Notes: generated by a model not told the origin, from the sequence alone. DNA of 39,448 bases from an uncultured Collinsella sp. (GCA_900541475.1 UQJV01000017.1:1-39448); one strand, 5' to 3'. Positions 15,573 through 23,770 are shown, numbered from the stretch's first letter. Program-made: numbers and translations.

Positions 15573-15604
15573 AAAAAAGGAGCCCGCAAGTGCGAGCTCC
15601 TTTT
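15573..15604 (-). terminator. Terminator of the yggS-divIVA block
   Basis: On the minus strand AAAAGGAGC pairs with GCTCCTTTT, with an inner CGCA/TGCG stem, followed by a run of T (complement of the A-run at 15573-15578). It is 27 nt past the divIVA stop. The T-rich left side makes it potentially bidirectional. Confidence 0.85.
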
Positions 15605-15630
15605 AAGGGCACTAGATTGTAGCTCTGGCG

Positions 15631-16308
15631 CTAATCCAGGTCGTCGGCAGCAAAGTTGTCGATCGGGGCGAAGGGGTCAGCCACGGGGACAACAGGATCA
15701 GCGACAGGCAGCGGCTCGGCGGCGGAAACGGTCACCGCAGGAGAAGCGGCAGAACCGACCGGCGTGGAGGCCATGAGGTCGGCCGGGAAGGAATTCTGGG
15801 CATCGTCCATGAAGTGCTGGATGAGCTTGAGGTACTCGGCCTTGAACTCCTCACGGGAAGCCTTCAGACGGTCGATCTCCTCGAGCTCGGCCTGCTTCTC
15901 GGTCAGGGCCTGACGGATGACCTCGCGGGCCTTGGCGTCGGCTTCGTTGCGGATGCGCTCAGCGTTCTCGTTGGCGTCGTTGACGATGCCCTCGGCGGTC
16001 TGCTGGGCAGCGATCAGAGCAGCGGAGATCTGGCGCTCCTGAGCGGAGAAGTCGGGTGCGGGAGCGGCCACAGGAGCGGCAGGAACGGCCTGCGCGGCAG
16101 CGTCCTGAGCCTGGGCAAGCTGAGCCTGCGTGTCAGCAAGCTGCTGCTCGGTGGCAGTCAGACGACCCTTAAGATCGACGATCTTGGCGAGCATGGCGTC
16201 AACCTCGGAGGACAGCGTCTCCAAAAAGACGTCGACCTCGGCGGGATCATAGCCGCGCTTGGCCTCAGAGAAAGTCTGAGCCTGGATGTCAGCAGGGGTA
16301 ATAGCCAT
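15631..16308 (-). CDS. divIVA: DivIVA domain cell-pole/septum protein
   Basis: A coiled-coil scaffold that binds curved membrane at poles and septa; it directs polar growth in Actinobacteria and division-site selection in Firmicutes. In 225 aa the N-terminal DivIVA membrane-binding motif is clear (ITPADIQAQTFSEAKRGYDP, then AEVDVFLE). Coiled-coil stretches follow (about 30-70 and 90-150), separated by an Ala/Pro linker, and then a low-complexity, Pro/Val-rich tail. AAGGAGAA precedes the ATG at 16308. It is the last gene of the yggS-sepF-yggT-divIVA block, the same local order as in the ylm cluster of other Gram-positives but without ylmH. Confidence 0.95.
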   Translation of the reverse strand: MAITPADIQAQTFSEAKRGYDPAEVDVFLETLSSEVDAMLAKIVDLKGRLTATEQQLADTQAQLAQAQDAAAQAVPAAPVAAPAPDFSAQERQISAALIAAQQTAEGIVNDANENAERIRNEADAKAREVIRQALTEKQAELEEIDRLKASREEFKAEYLKLIQHFMDDAQNSFPADLMASTPVGSAASPAVTVSAAEPLPVADPVVPVADPFAPIDNFAADDLD

Positions 16309-16370
16309 AACAAGTTCTCCTTTTTCATCGCCTCGGCGCCGGGCGCCCGACGTAAGTTACTGAGCCAGTA

Positions 16371-16652
16371 CTATACGAGTATACCTATAAGAAGCTGCAG
16401 AATCAGCCTCTGCACCAACTGCAACGCAATAATTGCAACGACCGGCGAAAAATCAACGCCGCCCATCGGCGGAATAAACCGACGAAACAGGTTGAGCCAC
16501 GGACCGCAGACGCTATCGAGCACCGCGGCGATATCCTGCAGCAGGCCGCCCTGCTTCATGGGAATCCACGTCATAAAGCAATAGACCACGATGAGCGTGG
16601 AGTAGAAGTTGAACAGCGTGTTGACCAGCTGGACAATGGTGTAGATGTTGAT
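16371..16652 (-). CDS. yggT: YggT family membrane protein (non-canonical start)
   Basis: A two-helix membrane protein of the YggT/YlmG family, linked to division-site or osmotic functions and encoded between sepF and divIVA in many Gram-positives. Helix one is VQLVNTLFNFYSTLIVVYCF, the conserved loop is TWIPMKQGG, then GPWLNLFRRFIPPMGGVDFS precedes helix two. No ATG, GTG or TTG lies upstream of helix one in frame: the first is a GTG at 16589, inside the helix. A GAGGAG site at 16659-16664 sits 6 nt before an in-frame ATC at 16652, which I use as tentative start (93 aa); ATT at 16658 is an alternative. It is in the same frame as sepF, 21 nt after its stop. Confidence 0.7.
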   Translation of the reverse strand: MNIYTIVQLVNTLFNFYSTLIVVYCFMTWIPMKQGGLLQDIAAVLDSVCGPWLNLFRRFIPPMGGVDFSPVVAIIALQLVQRLILQLLIGILV

Positions 16653-16673
16653 GAGAATCTCCTCGTCTTGGGT

Positions 16674-17399
16674 TTACTTAAGGTAGCCGTCGGCGCGCAG
16701 CTTCTTGAGGTCCGAATCCTTGACCTCGCAGCCGGCGGGCAGCACCATAAACACGCGATCGCCCACCTCTTTGACCGTAGCGCCCAGGCCGCAGGCAAAG
16801 CCATAGCTAAAGTCCAGGACACGCTTGGCGACCTCGGTGCGAACTCCAACAAAAATCAGCGCAACGGGCTGCTTGGTGCGCACACGGCGGACAACGGTCT
16901 CGACATCGTCATAGCTCTCGGGACGCAGAACATAGGCAGGCAGCTGCGGCGTGGCGTTGATGATGTTGCTCGCATAGGCCGAAGCGTCGCTCGGCGCAGG
17001 AGCGGGCGCAGGTGCCGCGGCGCGAGCGCGAGCGCTCTCGGCATAGCTCGACGGCGTGTCGTAAGCGCCGGGACGATAGCCGCCCGCGACACTATCCTGA
17101 GAACGCGACGGCGGATTGTACGTCGTTGCATGACGGGAGTCGTCGCCGACCAGCTGGCCGGAGCGCGTGTACACCGCGACAGACTCGGCCTCACCGCGGC
17201 GCGTCTGACCCAGCAGGCCGTTGCTCGGCTCGTCCTGGGTATAGAAGCCCTCACCCGAGGCGCCGCTGTAGCCGTTGTTCTGATAGCCATCGTCGTAGCC
17301 ATCATCGTAGCCGTAGTCGTCATCCTGGCCATAGCCCTGGTCGTAACCCTGCTGGCCGCCAAGGTGCATCTTATTTTTAATCTCGTCAAGGAAGCCCAT
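16674..17399 (-). CDS. sepF: Cell division protein SepF
   Basis: A membrane anchor and bundler of FtsZ. In organisms without FtsA, as appears to be the case in this cluster, SepF is the main tether of the Z ring. In 241 aa the N-terminal amphipathic membrane-targeting helix MGFLDEIKNKMHL is followed by a Tyr/Asp/Gly-rich disordered linker (about 15-145) and the SepF core from VLRPESYDDVETVVRRVRT to VKDSDLKKLRADGYLK. That core includes ALIFVGV, RVLDFSYGFACGLGATV and VFMVLPAGCEV. GAGAGGA supports the ATG at 17399. It lies between yggS (60-nt gap) and yggT (same frame). Confidence 0.95.
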   Translation of the reverse strand: MGFLDEIKNKMHLGGQQGYDQGYGQDDDYGYDDGYDDGYQNNGYSGASGEGFYTQDEPSNGLLGQTRRGEAESVAVYTRSGQLVGDDSRHATTYNPPSRSQDSVAGGYRPGAYDTPSSYAESARARAAAPAPAPAPSDASAYASNIINATPQLPAYVLRPESYDDVETVVRRVRTKQPVALIFVGVRTEVAKRVLDFSYGFACGLGATVKEVGDRVFMVLPAGCEVKDSDLKKLRADGYLK

Positions 17400-17459
17400 G
17401 GTTGTGTCCTCTCACGGTTTAGTGCAGGCGCTCTGTAGACCAGTGCGCACTTCAGAGCC

Positions 17460-18197
17460 CTATTTTACTGCAAACTCCGGGCTAAATACTACCCTGCCCA
17501 GGCGAACGAGCGTAGAGCCCTCCTCAAGGGCAGGCTCAAAGTCCTCGCTCATGCCACAAGATAGCTCGGGCAGCCTCAGATCGGGATGCGCCGCCTCCAG
17601 CTCATCCCTCAGCTCTCGCAGCCCGGCGAAGGTGCGACGCGCCACATCCTTGTTCCCCCGAGGGGCCATGGTCATAAGGCCCTGCACACAAATTCCCTCA
17701 AGCTCCGCAAGCTCGCCGGCAGCGCCACGAATCTCATCGGGCGAAAAGCCGCCCTTAGACTCCTCGCCGCTCACGTTGACCTCGATCAGCACCTGCTGGG
17801 GGGCGGCGAGCTCGCCCGCTTCGATCTTGCGAATGGCACGGCTCGAGATCGCCTGCGCCAAATGAAGCGAACCAACCGAATGAATCAGCTCGGCCGAGCC
17901 CAACACCGCGTTAATCTTGTTGGTCTGAAGGTTGCCAATCATGTCGAAGCGCACCTCGGGCAGCTCCGGATGCTCCGCCAGACCTGTGAGCTTGCGGACG
18001 AGCTCTTGCGGGCGGTTCTCGGCAAAATGGCGATACCCCACCTGGATGGCCGCGATGGTCTCATCGACGCCGACGGTCTTGGACACGGCAATCAAACGCG
18101 CGGCATCGCGGGGCCTCCCAGCGCGATCGAGCGCGGCATAGAAACGCTCGAGTATCTGCTCACGGCGAGCGCGCATTACATTCAAATAGTTATCCAT
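17460..18197 (-). CDS. YggS family PLP homeostasis protein
   Basis: A pyridoxal-phosphate-binding protein (PLPBP/YggS/YlmE) that buffers PLP and affects amino-acid homeostasis. The 245-aa alanine-racemase-like barrel has the PLP lysine in LIAVSKTVG (about 41), HFAENRPQEL, FDMIGNLQTNKIN, LIEVNVSGEESKGGF, GLMTMAP and the phosphate-binding end LSCGMSEDFEPALEEGST. I start at ATG 18197, 9 nt after GGAGG; the TTG at 18203 is too close. It is first in the yggS-sepF-yggT-divIVA block. In the ylm cluster of other genomes it directly follows pgeF, but here the pst operon intervenes. Confidence 0.94.
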   Translation of the reverse strand: MDNYLNVMRARREQILERFYAALDRAGRPRDAARLIAVSKTVGVDETIAAIQVGYRHFAENRPQELVRKLTGLAEHPELPEVRFDMIGNLQTNKINAVLGSAELIHSVGSLHLAQAISSRAIRKIEAGELAAPQQVLIEVNVSGEESKGGFSPDEIRGAAGELAELEGICVQGLMTMAPRGNKDVARRTFAGLRELRDELEAAHPDLRLPELSCGMSEDFEPALEEGSTLVRLGRVVFSPEFAVK

Positions 18198-18247
18198 TGC
18201 CAATCGCCTCCGCTAACAGCACAACAAGTAGTCCCATGCTAGCGCAA

Positions 18248-18279
18248 GAGCGCGGCCCCGCATCCGCAAGGCCGCGCTC
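18248..18279. terminator. GC-rich hairpin between phoU and yggS
   Basis: GAGCGCGGCC (18248-18257) and GGCCGCGCTC (18270-18279) form a perfect 10-bp stem with a 12-nt loop. Neither side has a good T-run. It lies 39 nt past the phoU stop and probably marks the end of the pst operon. Confidence 0.6.
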
Positions 18280-18317
18280 CCTTAGGTATTTACAATCTCT
18301 CAACGAACGGGGCTACC

Positions 18318-19175
18318 CTACTCCTCGTCGTCCTCACCATCATCCTCGTCCTCAAGATGATCCAACAGGTAGCGAAGACCCTCGCTCACCTCGTTAGCGG
18401 GCACCTTGGCAACAAAGCGCGCATCGACCGCAGGCCTCATGATGACGCCCTCGCCCGAAGGCACGCGCATGCTCTCGAGCTCATCCTCGTCCGTGCGGGC
18501 GATATCGCCGGCAGTCATACGCTGTCCGGTCAGAAGGAAGGTCAGACGGCAGGCGGCATCAATGGAAATCGAGGCGATGCGATCGAGGTAGCGCGAGACC
18601 ATGATGGCGCGGCGCAGGTCGTCATAGTTGCTGTCGTCGTCCATAAAATCGCCCGTATCCATGCGATTAAAGGTGCGGAAGAACCTCTCGTACGCCGCAT
18701 GCACCGGCTCGTCCTCGACGGCCAGGTTGCAGATGATGGACATGTCGTTAGTGACGAGCGCGGACAGCGACGAGCCCAGCACCTGGTACACGGCCTCGGC
18801 CTCGGCCTCAACCGTACCGACGAGCTCCTGGGGCAGTGAGATATCGGCCTTGACCATGTGACGCGTGGCGCGGCAGATCTGGCGAACCTTATCGGTCATG
18901 CGCTGCAGGTTAAAGTCGACGTAGATAATCGTCTGCAGCAAACGGAAGTCGGAGGCGACCGGCGACTGCGTAGCGATCAGGTTGTAGCACACGGCCTCCA
19001 AGTTAGCGCAGCGAGCATCAATCGAAAGCGTGCGCTTCTTGGTCTTGGTGGCGAGCTTGCGGTCGTCGGTCACATAGGCCTTCACGGCGTCGTGAAGGGC
19101 AAGATCGACGGCCTCGTAGATGCCCAGCATCTCGTGACGGGCCTCGACGAGCTGACGGGAAAACAGTTTGCGCAT
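18318..19175 (-). CDS. phoU: Phosphate transport regulator PhoU
   Basis: A helical-bundle protein that links the PstSCAB transporter to the sensor kinase and represses the phosphate-starvation response when phosphate is plentiful. In 285 aa, two PhoU repeats (helices with ARCANLEAVCYNLIATQSP and VASDFRLLQTIIYVDFNLQR; later DDLRRAIMVSRYLDRIASIS) carry the known metal-binding helix pattern. The protein is 50-70 aa longer than usual: an extension after TGQRMTAGDIARTD ends in an acidic tail (EDEDDGEDDEE). GGAGTG precedes the ATG at 19175. It is last in the pst operon, 92 nt after pstB. No phosphate sensor kinase or regulator gene is present. Confidence 0.93.
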   Translation of the reverse strand: MRKLFSRQLVEARHEMLGIYEAVDLALHDAVKAYVTDDRKLATKTKKRTLSIDARCANLEAVCYNLIATQSPVASDFRLLQTIIYVDFNLQRMTDKVRQICRATRHMVKADISLPQELVGTVEAEAEAVYQVLGSSLSALVTNDMSIICNLAVEDEPVHAAYERFFRTFNRMDTGDFMDDDSNYDDLRRAIMVSRYLDRIASISIDAACRLTFLLTGQRMTAGDIARTDEDELESMRVPSGEGVIMRPAVDARFVAKVPANEVSEGLRYLLDHLEDEDDGEDDEE

Positions 19176-19267
19176 GGTTCACTCCAATCAGTTGAGTGCG
19201 GTCATGCCGCCCGCACAGTGAATACGCACCGGACCAGGTCCGATCGGCTAGGGACTAGTCGCACCGA

Positions 19268-20071
19268 TCAGCCAAAGCGGCCGGTGATATAGTCTTCCGT
19301 CCGCGAATCCACCGGACTGGTGAAGATTGCGTCGGTTTGACCATACTCGATGAGCGTGGCAGGCTCACCGGCAACTTCCTGCAGGAAAAATGCGGTGTAG
19401 TCGCTGATACGAGCCGCCTGCTGCATAGAATGCGTGACGATGATGATCGTCATCTCGGGCGCCAGCTCGGCCATCAGATCCTCGACCTTAGAAACGGACG
19501 TGGGGTCGATGGCGGAGCAGGGCTCGTCCATCAGAAGGACATCGGGCTGCACCGCAAGCACGCGCGCGATGCACAGACGTTGCTGTTGACCGCCCGAGAG
19601 CGCCAAACCATCCTTGTTGAGCTGATTGGATACCTCTTTCCAGAGGTTGGCGCGCTTGAGCGATTCTTCCACGATGTCATCGAGGTCGCTTTTGCTAGTC
19701 ACGCCCTGCAAACGAGGGCCAAAAGCGACATTCTCGTAGATGGATTTCGGGAACGGGTTGGGCTGCTGAAAGATCATGCCCACGCGGCGGCGAAGGTCGA
19801 CCGGGTCGACGCCCTCGGCATAGATATCGTTACCGTCGAGCGTCATGACGCCCTCGACACGAGCGCCCTCGATAAGGTCGTTCATACGGTTGATGCAGCG
19901 TAAAAACGTCGATTTGCCGCAGCCCGAAGGACCGATAAACGAGGTGATGGCGTTTTTGGCGATGTTGAGGTCGAGCCCCGTCAGCGCATGAAAGTCACCG
20001 TACCAAAAGTTGAAATCCTTGGCCGTGATGGCCGCTTGCTCCGGCGTGGGAGCGGACTGATAGACGGACAT
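19268..20071 (-). CDS. pstB: Phosphate ABC transporter ATP-binding protein PstB
   Basis: The cytoplasmic ATPase that powers high-affinity phosphate import. The 267 aa contain Walker A GPSGCGKST (about 47-55), a Q-loop in GMIFQQPNPFP, signature LSGGQQQR, Walker B VLLMDEPCSAID and the switch His in IIIVTHSMQQ. YGQTDAIF and the C-terminal DYITGRFG are typical PstB endings. AAGGAGT 5 nt upstream supports the ATG at 20071, which follows the pstA stop by 12 nt, so the pst genes are clearly one transcript. Confidence 0.98.
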   Translation of the reverse strand: MSVYQSAPTPEQAAITAKDFNFWYGDFHALTGLDLNIAKNAITSFIGPSGCGKSTFLRCINRMNDLIEGARVEGVMTLDGNDIYAEGVDPVDLRRRVGMIFQQPNPFPKSIYENVAFGPRLQGVTSKSDLDDIVEESLKRANLWKEVSNQLNKDGLALSGGQQQRLCIARVLAVQPDVLLMDEPCSAIDPTSVSKVEDLMAELAPEMTIIIVTHSMQQAARISDYTAFFLQEVAGEPATLIEYGQTDAIFTSPVDSRTEDYITGRFG

Positions 20072-20083
20072 GGGACTCCTTAA

Positions 20084-20989
20084 CTAGCGGCGCTTGCGCG
20101 ACAGATAACGCGCAAACAGGTTGAAGGCCAGAATAATCGCCATCAACAAAAGCGCAGTACCGTAGGCTGCGTTCATGTTGATGCCGTCGTTGGCAAGCAA
20201 ATAGAGGTGAACGGTCATGGGGCGACCGGAATCGAGCGGCGATATAGGCAGGTTGATGGCCTGACCCATGGTGTAGAGCACCACCGCGGTCTCGCCGATG
20301 GCGCGACCGATGGCGAGGACGATACCGGTGGCGATGCGGCCAAAGGCCGAAGGAAGCACGATCTTGGAGACGACCTGCCACTTGGTGGCGCCCAGGCCAT
20401 ATGCGCCCCAACGGATATAGCGCGGAACGGCGCGGATTGCCTCCTCGGTGGTGCGCATGACGATGGGCAACATCAGAAGCGCCAGCGCCAGTGCGGCCGA
20501 GACCATCGAAAGGCCCAGGCCCATGGCCTCGACAAACAAGGCGTAACCAAAGAGGCCCATAACGATGGAAGGCACCGAGGCCAGGGCATCGGCAGCATAG
20601 CGGATGATATCGACAATCTTGCCCTGCTTGGCGTATTCGGCCAGATAGACCGCAGCCAAGACGGCAACCGGCGTGCAGATGAGCATGGCGAGTGCCGTCA
20701 CGTAGATAGTCGAGACGATCGTGGGCCAAATGCCACCCTCGGCATTTACGCCCTGCGGCCAACCAAAGATAAAGTCGAGCGAAATATGCGGCAGGCCGTT
20801 GATAACTACATAGGCGATGATGGCGAGCAACACCAGCGTGGTGATATAGGCCGCGGCGCGAAAAACGCCGAGCATGATCTTGTTGGATAGGTCCTTGTTG
20901 ATGCGGCCCTTCTTACCATGGGAAAGGGCACGCTTGATGCGCTCGCGCGACGAGGTCATATCGACCGTCGTGTCAACGGAATCGGACAT
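20084..20989 (-). CDS. pstA: Phosphate ABC transporter permease PstA
   Basis: One of the two membrane subunits forming the phosphate channel. The 301 aa start with a hydrophilic N-terminus (about 40 residues with several basic stretches), followed by six predicted helices. The permease EAA-loop region reads YGLGATKWQVVSKIVLPSAFGR (positions about 203-224), then AIGRAIGETAVVLYT. IWPTIVSTIYVT near 93 is also conserved in PstA. Its start at 20989 lies 3 nt after the pstC stop, with GAGGGGG as ribosome site inside the pstC end, implying translational coupling. The order pstS-C-A-B-phoU is standard. Confidence 0.97.
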   Translation of the reverse strand: MSDSVDTTVDMTSSRERIKRALSHGKKGRINKDLSNKIMLGVFRAAAYITTLVLLAIIAYVVINGLPHISLDFIFGWPQGVNAEGGIWPTIVSTIYVTALAMLICTPVAVLAAVYLAEYAKQGKIVDIIRYAADALASVPSIVMGLFGYALFVEAMGLGLSMVSAALALALLMLPIVMRTTEEAIRAVPRYIRWGAYGLGATKWQVVSKIVLPSAFGRIATGIVLAIGRAIGETAVVLYTMGQAINLPISPLDSGRPMTVHLYLLANDGINMNAAYGTALLLMAIILAFNLFARYLSRKRR

Positions 20990-20992
20990 AGC

Positions 20993-21919
20993 CTACCCCC
21001 TCTTCTTCTTGGAAATCAGACGAACGATACCCACCAGTGCAGCGGAGATGACAAACAGAACCACGCCCATGCCAAACAGAGCCGAGCGATGCAGGCCCGA
21101 GGAATAACTCATGTCGAGTGCGATCTGGCTCGTGAGCGTCGAAATGGGGCTCGAGATGCTGTCCGGGATGACCGGAGCGTTGCCCACGACCATGAGCACG
21201 GCCATGGTCTCACCGATGGCACGCCCCATACCCAGGACAATCGCATCGACAATGCCCAGTTTGGCTGCAGGCAGCACGACCTTGTAGATGGTCTGCCACT
21301 TGGTGGCACCCATGGCATAGGACGCCTCGCGAATGCCCATGGGAATGGAATTGAGGGCATCGATGGTAAGCGTGGTGATGGTCGGAACGATCATGATGGC
21401 GAGCACGAACCACGCCGTCAGCGCACCAAAGCCAAGACCGCCGGTTAGCTGCGCGATAAACGGACGGATGATGACCATGCCAAAGAAGCCGTAGATGATG
21501 GAGGGGATGCCCGCCAGCAGGTCGACGGCGGGGCTGATGAGCCTGCGCACACGCTTACTCGCAATCTCGACCAGATACACGGCCGTGCCCACACCCAGGG
21601 GCACACCCATGGCGAGCGCACCGACCGTCACCAGACCAGAGCCCGCCAGCAGCGACATGATGCCGTAGTGACCCTCAGAGGGCGCCCACGTAAAGCTAAG
21701 GAAGTCCGCCAGACCGATGTCGGTAAAGACCGGCAGCGCCGAGTACGTGGTAAAGACAAAAATCAGGATGACGGTGACGACCGCCAAGAACGCACAGGCG
21801 AAGAAGATCCACTGCAGCGCTTTCTCCTTGAGATAGGTGCTGCGCGACACCAACGCCAACTCACGCTTTTTGGGCGCCTGAGCCTCCCGCTCAATCTGGG
21901 GGGTTTCCTGTGCTTCCAC
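20993..21919 (-). CDS. pstC: Phosphate ABC transporter permease PstC
   Basis: The second membrane subunit of the Pst phosphate importer. In about 308 aa, a roughly 30-residue cytoplasmic N-terminus precedes six helices. The EAA loop YAMGATKWQTIYKVVLPAA and the following GMGRAIGETMAVLMVVGN are characteristic, as are YGIMSLLAGSGLVTVGALA and LLAGIPSIIYGFFG. Two GTG starts are possible. The one at 21928 overlaps the pstS stop by 8 nt but has its GGGG only 1 nt away. The one at 21919 is 8 nt after GGAG and is preferred here. Confidence 0.95.
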   Translation of the reverse strand: MEAQETPQIEREAQAPKKRELALVSRSTYLKEKALQWIFFACAFLAVVTVILIFVFTTYSALPVFTDIGLADFLSFTWAPSEGHYGIMSLLAGSGLVTVGALAMGVPLGVGTAVYLVEIASKRVRRLISPAVDLLAGIPSIIYGFFGMVIIRPFIAQLTGGLGFGALTAWFVLAIMIVPTITTLTIDALNSIPMGIREASYAMGATKWQTIYKVVLPAAKLGIVDAIVLGMGRAIGETMAVLMVVGNAPVIPDSISSPISTLTSQIALDMSYSSGLHRSALFGMGVVLFVISAALVGIVRLISKKKRG

Positions 21920-21920
21920 G

Positions 21921-22757
21921 CTACTCACTCCCCTTTCCGTCGTTGGCGACGGGAATAAAGCCCGCCTCGCGAATCTGCTTGTCCATCTTCTCAGACGTCA
22001 CATAGTCGATGTAATCCTGCGCCTGTTGTGAAGGCGTACCCTTCACAAAGAAGTAAAGGTCGCGCGAGATGGGATAGCCGCCACTTGCGACCGTCTTCTC
22101 GGATGCCTCGACATGGTTGACCGAAACAGCCTTAACCGAGGTCTTGGCGTTGAGGCTCTCGACAAAACCCAGCGAGATGTAGCCAATAGCGCCACGCGAG
22201 CGGGACACGACATCGCGTACCTGGCCCGTGCCCGAAAGAACAGCCGAGCGACGATCGAACGGCGTGCCGTCCATCACGATGGTGCGGAAGGCCTCGCGCG
22301 TACCAGACGCCTCATCGCGGTTGATAACCTGAATCTTCAGGTCCTCTCCGCCGACTTCTTTCCAGTTGGTAATCTTGCCGGCGTAAATATCGCGGAGCTG
22401 CTCGGTCGAGAGGTTGTCGACCGGGTTGTCGTCGTTCACGATGACTGCGATGCCGTCGTGCGCGATAACGATAGGCGTCAGGCCCAGGTCTTGCTCATCG
22501 GCGTTGAGGCCACGAGAGGAGCTGGCGATATCGGCGGTGCCGGCGCTAACAGCTTCGATGCCAGCAGATGAGCCCAGACCAGAAACCAGCACGTCAGTGC
22601 CGGTCTCCCCTTTAAAGCCCTCGGCGGCAATCTCGGCAATGGGAAGGCACGTCGTAGAGCCGGCAACGGTAATGGAAGAGGCAGAAGATCCCGAGGAGCA
22701 GGCGCACAGCGTGAGCGTGAGCACTGCTGCACTCAGGACCGATGCGATCTTTCTCAT
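21921..22757 (-). CDS. pstS: Phosphate-binding lipoprotein PstS
   Basis: The extracellular receptor that captures phosphate and hands it to PstCA. The 278 aa have a lipoprotein signal peptide with lipobox LCAC (lipidated Cys about 20), so it is membrane-tethered. Phosphate-contact motifs include VAGSTTCLPIAE, DIASSSRGL, VIAHDGIAVIVN and RDEASGTREAF. Its ATG at 22757 overlaps the pgeF stop in an ATGA. It therefore has no promoter of its own immediately upstream and is probably translated by coupling to pgeF. It continues directly into pstC. Confidence 0.96.
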   Translation of the reverse strand: MRKIASVLSAAVLTLTLCACSSGSSASSITVAGSTTCLPIAEIAAEGFKGETGTDVLVSGLGSSAGIEAVSAGTADIASSSRGLNADEQDLGLTPIVIAHDGIAVIVNDDNPVDNLSTEQLRDIYAGKITNWKEVGGEDLKIQVINRDEASGTREAFRTIVMDGTPFDRRSAVLSGTGQVRDVVSRSRGAIGYISLGFVESLNAKTSVKAVSVNHVEASEKTVASGGYPISRDLYFFVKGTPSQQAQDYIDYVTSEKMDKQIREAGFIPVANDGKGSE

Positions 22758-23554
22758 AGCATCACGCCGATGGCAGCATGGCGCCCGCAGGTGCCGCCCT
22801 CGTTACGGTAGGAATAAAAGCGGTCATTCTGGCGAACGGTGGAAAGCTTGGTGTCCACAATGCCGCTCGCCTCGACGCCGGCGTCCATCAGCGCCTCGCG
22901 AATGGCGGCGGAAAGATCGAGCATACGGGAAGCGGTAGCATCGATGCACGCGAACTCGGCGGCAAAGCGATCCATAAGCTCCTGGGACACCTCGTACTCG
23001 TCGCCCAGGATATGGGGCCCAATGTAGGCAGAGATATCATCCGGCTTGCAGCCAGCCGCCTCACAGAGCGCTTGGCACGCCTTGGCGGAAATGCGCGCAA
23101 TCGTGCCCTTCCAGCCAGAATGCACCACGGCAAAGCCGCCGGGAGCCACCAGCACCACGGGAACGCAATCGGCAAAGCAGAGCATCACGGGCACCTCACG
23201 GGCCATGCAGACGATGGCATCGCAGCCCTCTGCAATCTGCTCGCGAATGTTCTCGAGATCATCGGCGCCATTCGAGGTAACCGTCACGACATGGTCACCG
23301 TGCACTTGATTGGGAACAAGCAGGTTGTGCTCGCACTCGGCGGCACCCATGGCCTCGAGTACGCGGCGACGATTTTCTTGAACGGCAAAGGGGTCATCGC
23401 CAACATGCGAGCCCAAATTGAGTGAGGAGTACGCATCTTCGGAAACACCGCCGGCGCGTTCGGTGAAAGCAAAGCGAACATCGTGCGTCGCGCCCTCTAC
23501 CAACGTAACTCCATCATGGTCGACACGCGAAACGCTGTCCGCACGTGCTGCCAT
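22754..23554 (-). CDS. pgeF: Laccase-domain peptidoglycan editing factor PgeF (YlmD/YfiH family)
   Basis: A copper/zinc-type laccase-domain protein of the YfiH/YlmD/DUF152 family; the E. coli member prevents misincorporation of L-Ser into peptidoglycan precursors. In 266 aa the conserved metal- and substrate-site motifs are present: NQVHGDHVV, CFADCVPVVLV, VVHSGWKGT and YIGPHI. AGGAGG 8 nt upstream fixes the ATG at 23554; a longer frame to 23743 crosses the ftsZ terminator and is rejected. In many Gram-positives this gene follows ftsZ and precedes yggS. Here it follows ftsZ but overlaps pstS by ATGA, making it the first gene of the phosphate operon. Confidence 0.94.
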   Translation of the reverse strand: MAARADSVSRVDHDGVTLVEGATHDVRFAFTERAGGVSEDAYSSLNLGSHVGDDPFAVQENRRRVLEAMGAAECEHNLLVPNQVHGDHVVTVTSNGADDLENIREQIAEGCDAIVCMAREVPVMLCFADCVPVVLVAPGGFAVVHSGWKGTIARISAKACQALCEAAGCKPDDISAYIGPHILGDEYEVSQELMDRFAAEFACIDATASRMLDLSAAIREALMDAGVEASGIVDTKLSTVRQNDRFYSYRNEGGTCGRHAAIGVML

Positions 23555-23657
23555 ACTAAAGCCTCCTAATAACACGAGTATCGCGGCGACGCCGCAGCAG
23601 TCCATTCCATATGGCTGCCATACTTCATCAAAAGGATACCCGCAACGGTAGGGACCA

Positions 23658-23675
23658 AACGTAAAGGGAACGTAA
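23658..23675 (-). promoter_or_regulatory. Possible Pho box upstream of pgeF-pst
   Basis: On the minus strand TTACGTT occurs twice, exactly 11 nt apart (23675-23669 and 23664-23658), inside the only promoter-sized gap before the pgeF-pst operon. Direct repeats with an 11-bp period are how PhoB/PhoP-type regulators bind. A weak -10-like TATCCT lies 16 nt further downstream. This is a candidate only. Confidence 0.4.
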
Positions 23676-23714
23676 GGAGATTGGAGGCTTTCGTTTACAA
23701 AGACGAAACACAAC

Positions 23715-23746
23715 AAAAAAGGGGTACGCCCAATCGGACGCACCCC
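23715..23746 (-). terminator. Intrinsic terminator of ftsZ
   Basis: On the minus strand GGGGTGCGTCC, loop GATT and GGGCGTACCCC form an 11-bp stem with two G-T pairs, followed by TTTTTT (23720-23715). It ends the division cluster about 25 nt after the ftsZ stop and separates it from pgeF-pst. Confidence 0.92.
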
Positions 23747-23770
23747 ATGCAGGTCGTTTAGAAAGACGAA

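Noticed and set aside
15555..15776. A small plus-strand gene with a fair Shine-Dalgarno at 15540-15550
   Set aside because: Its frame runs through the divIVA terminator hairpin and then antisense to divIVA, giving an Arg/Gln-rich low-complexity peptide.
23555..23743. An N-terminal extension of PgeF with a hydrophobic segment
   Set aside because: It would cross the ftsZ terminator, lacks family similarity, and a perfect AGGAGG supports the start at 23554.
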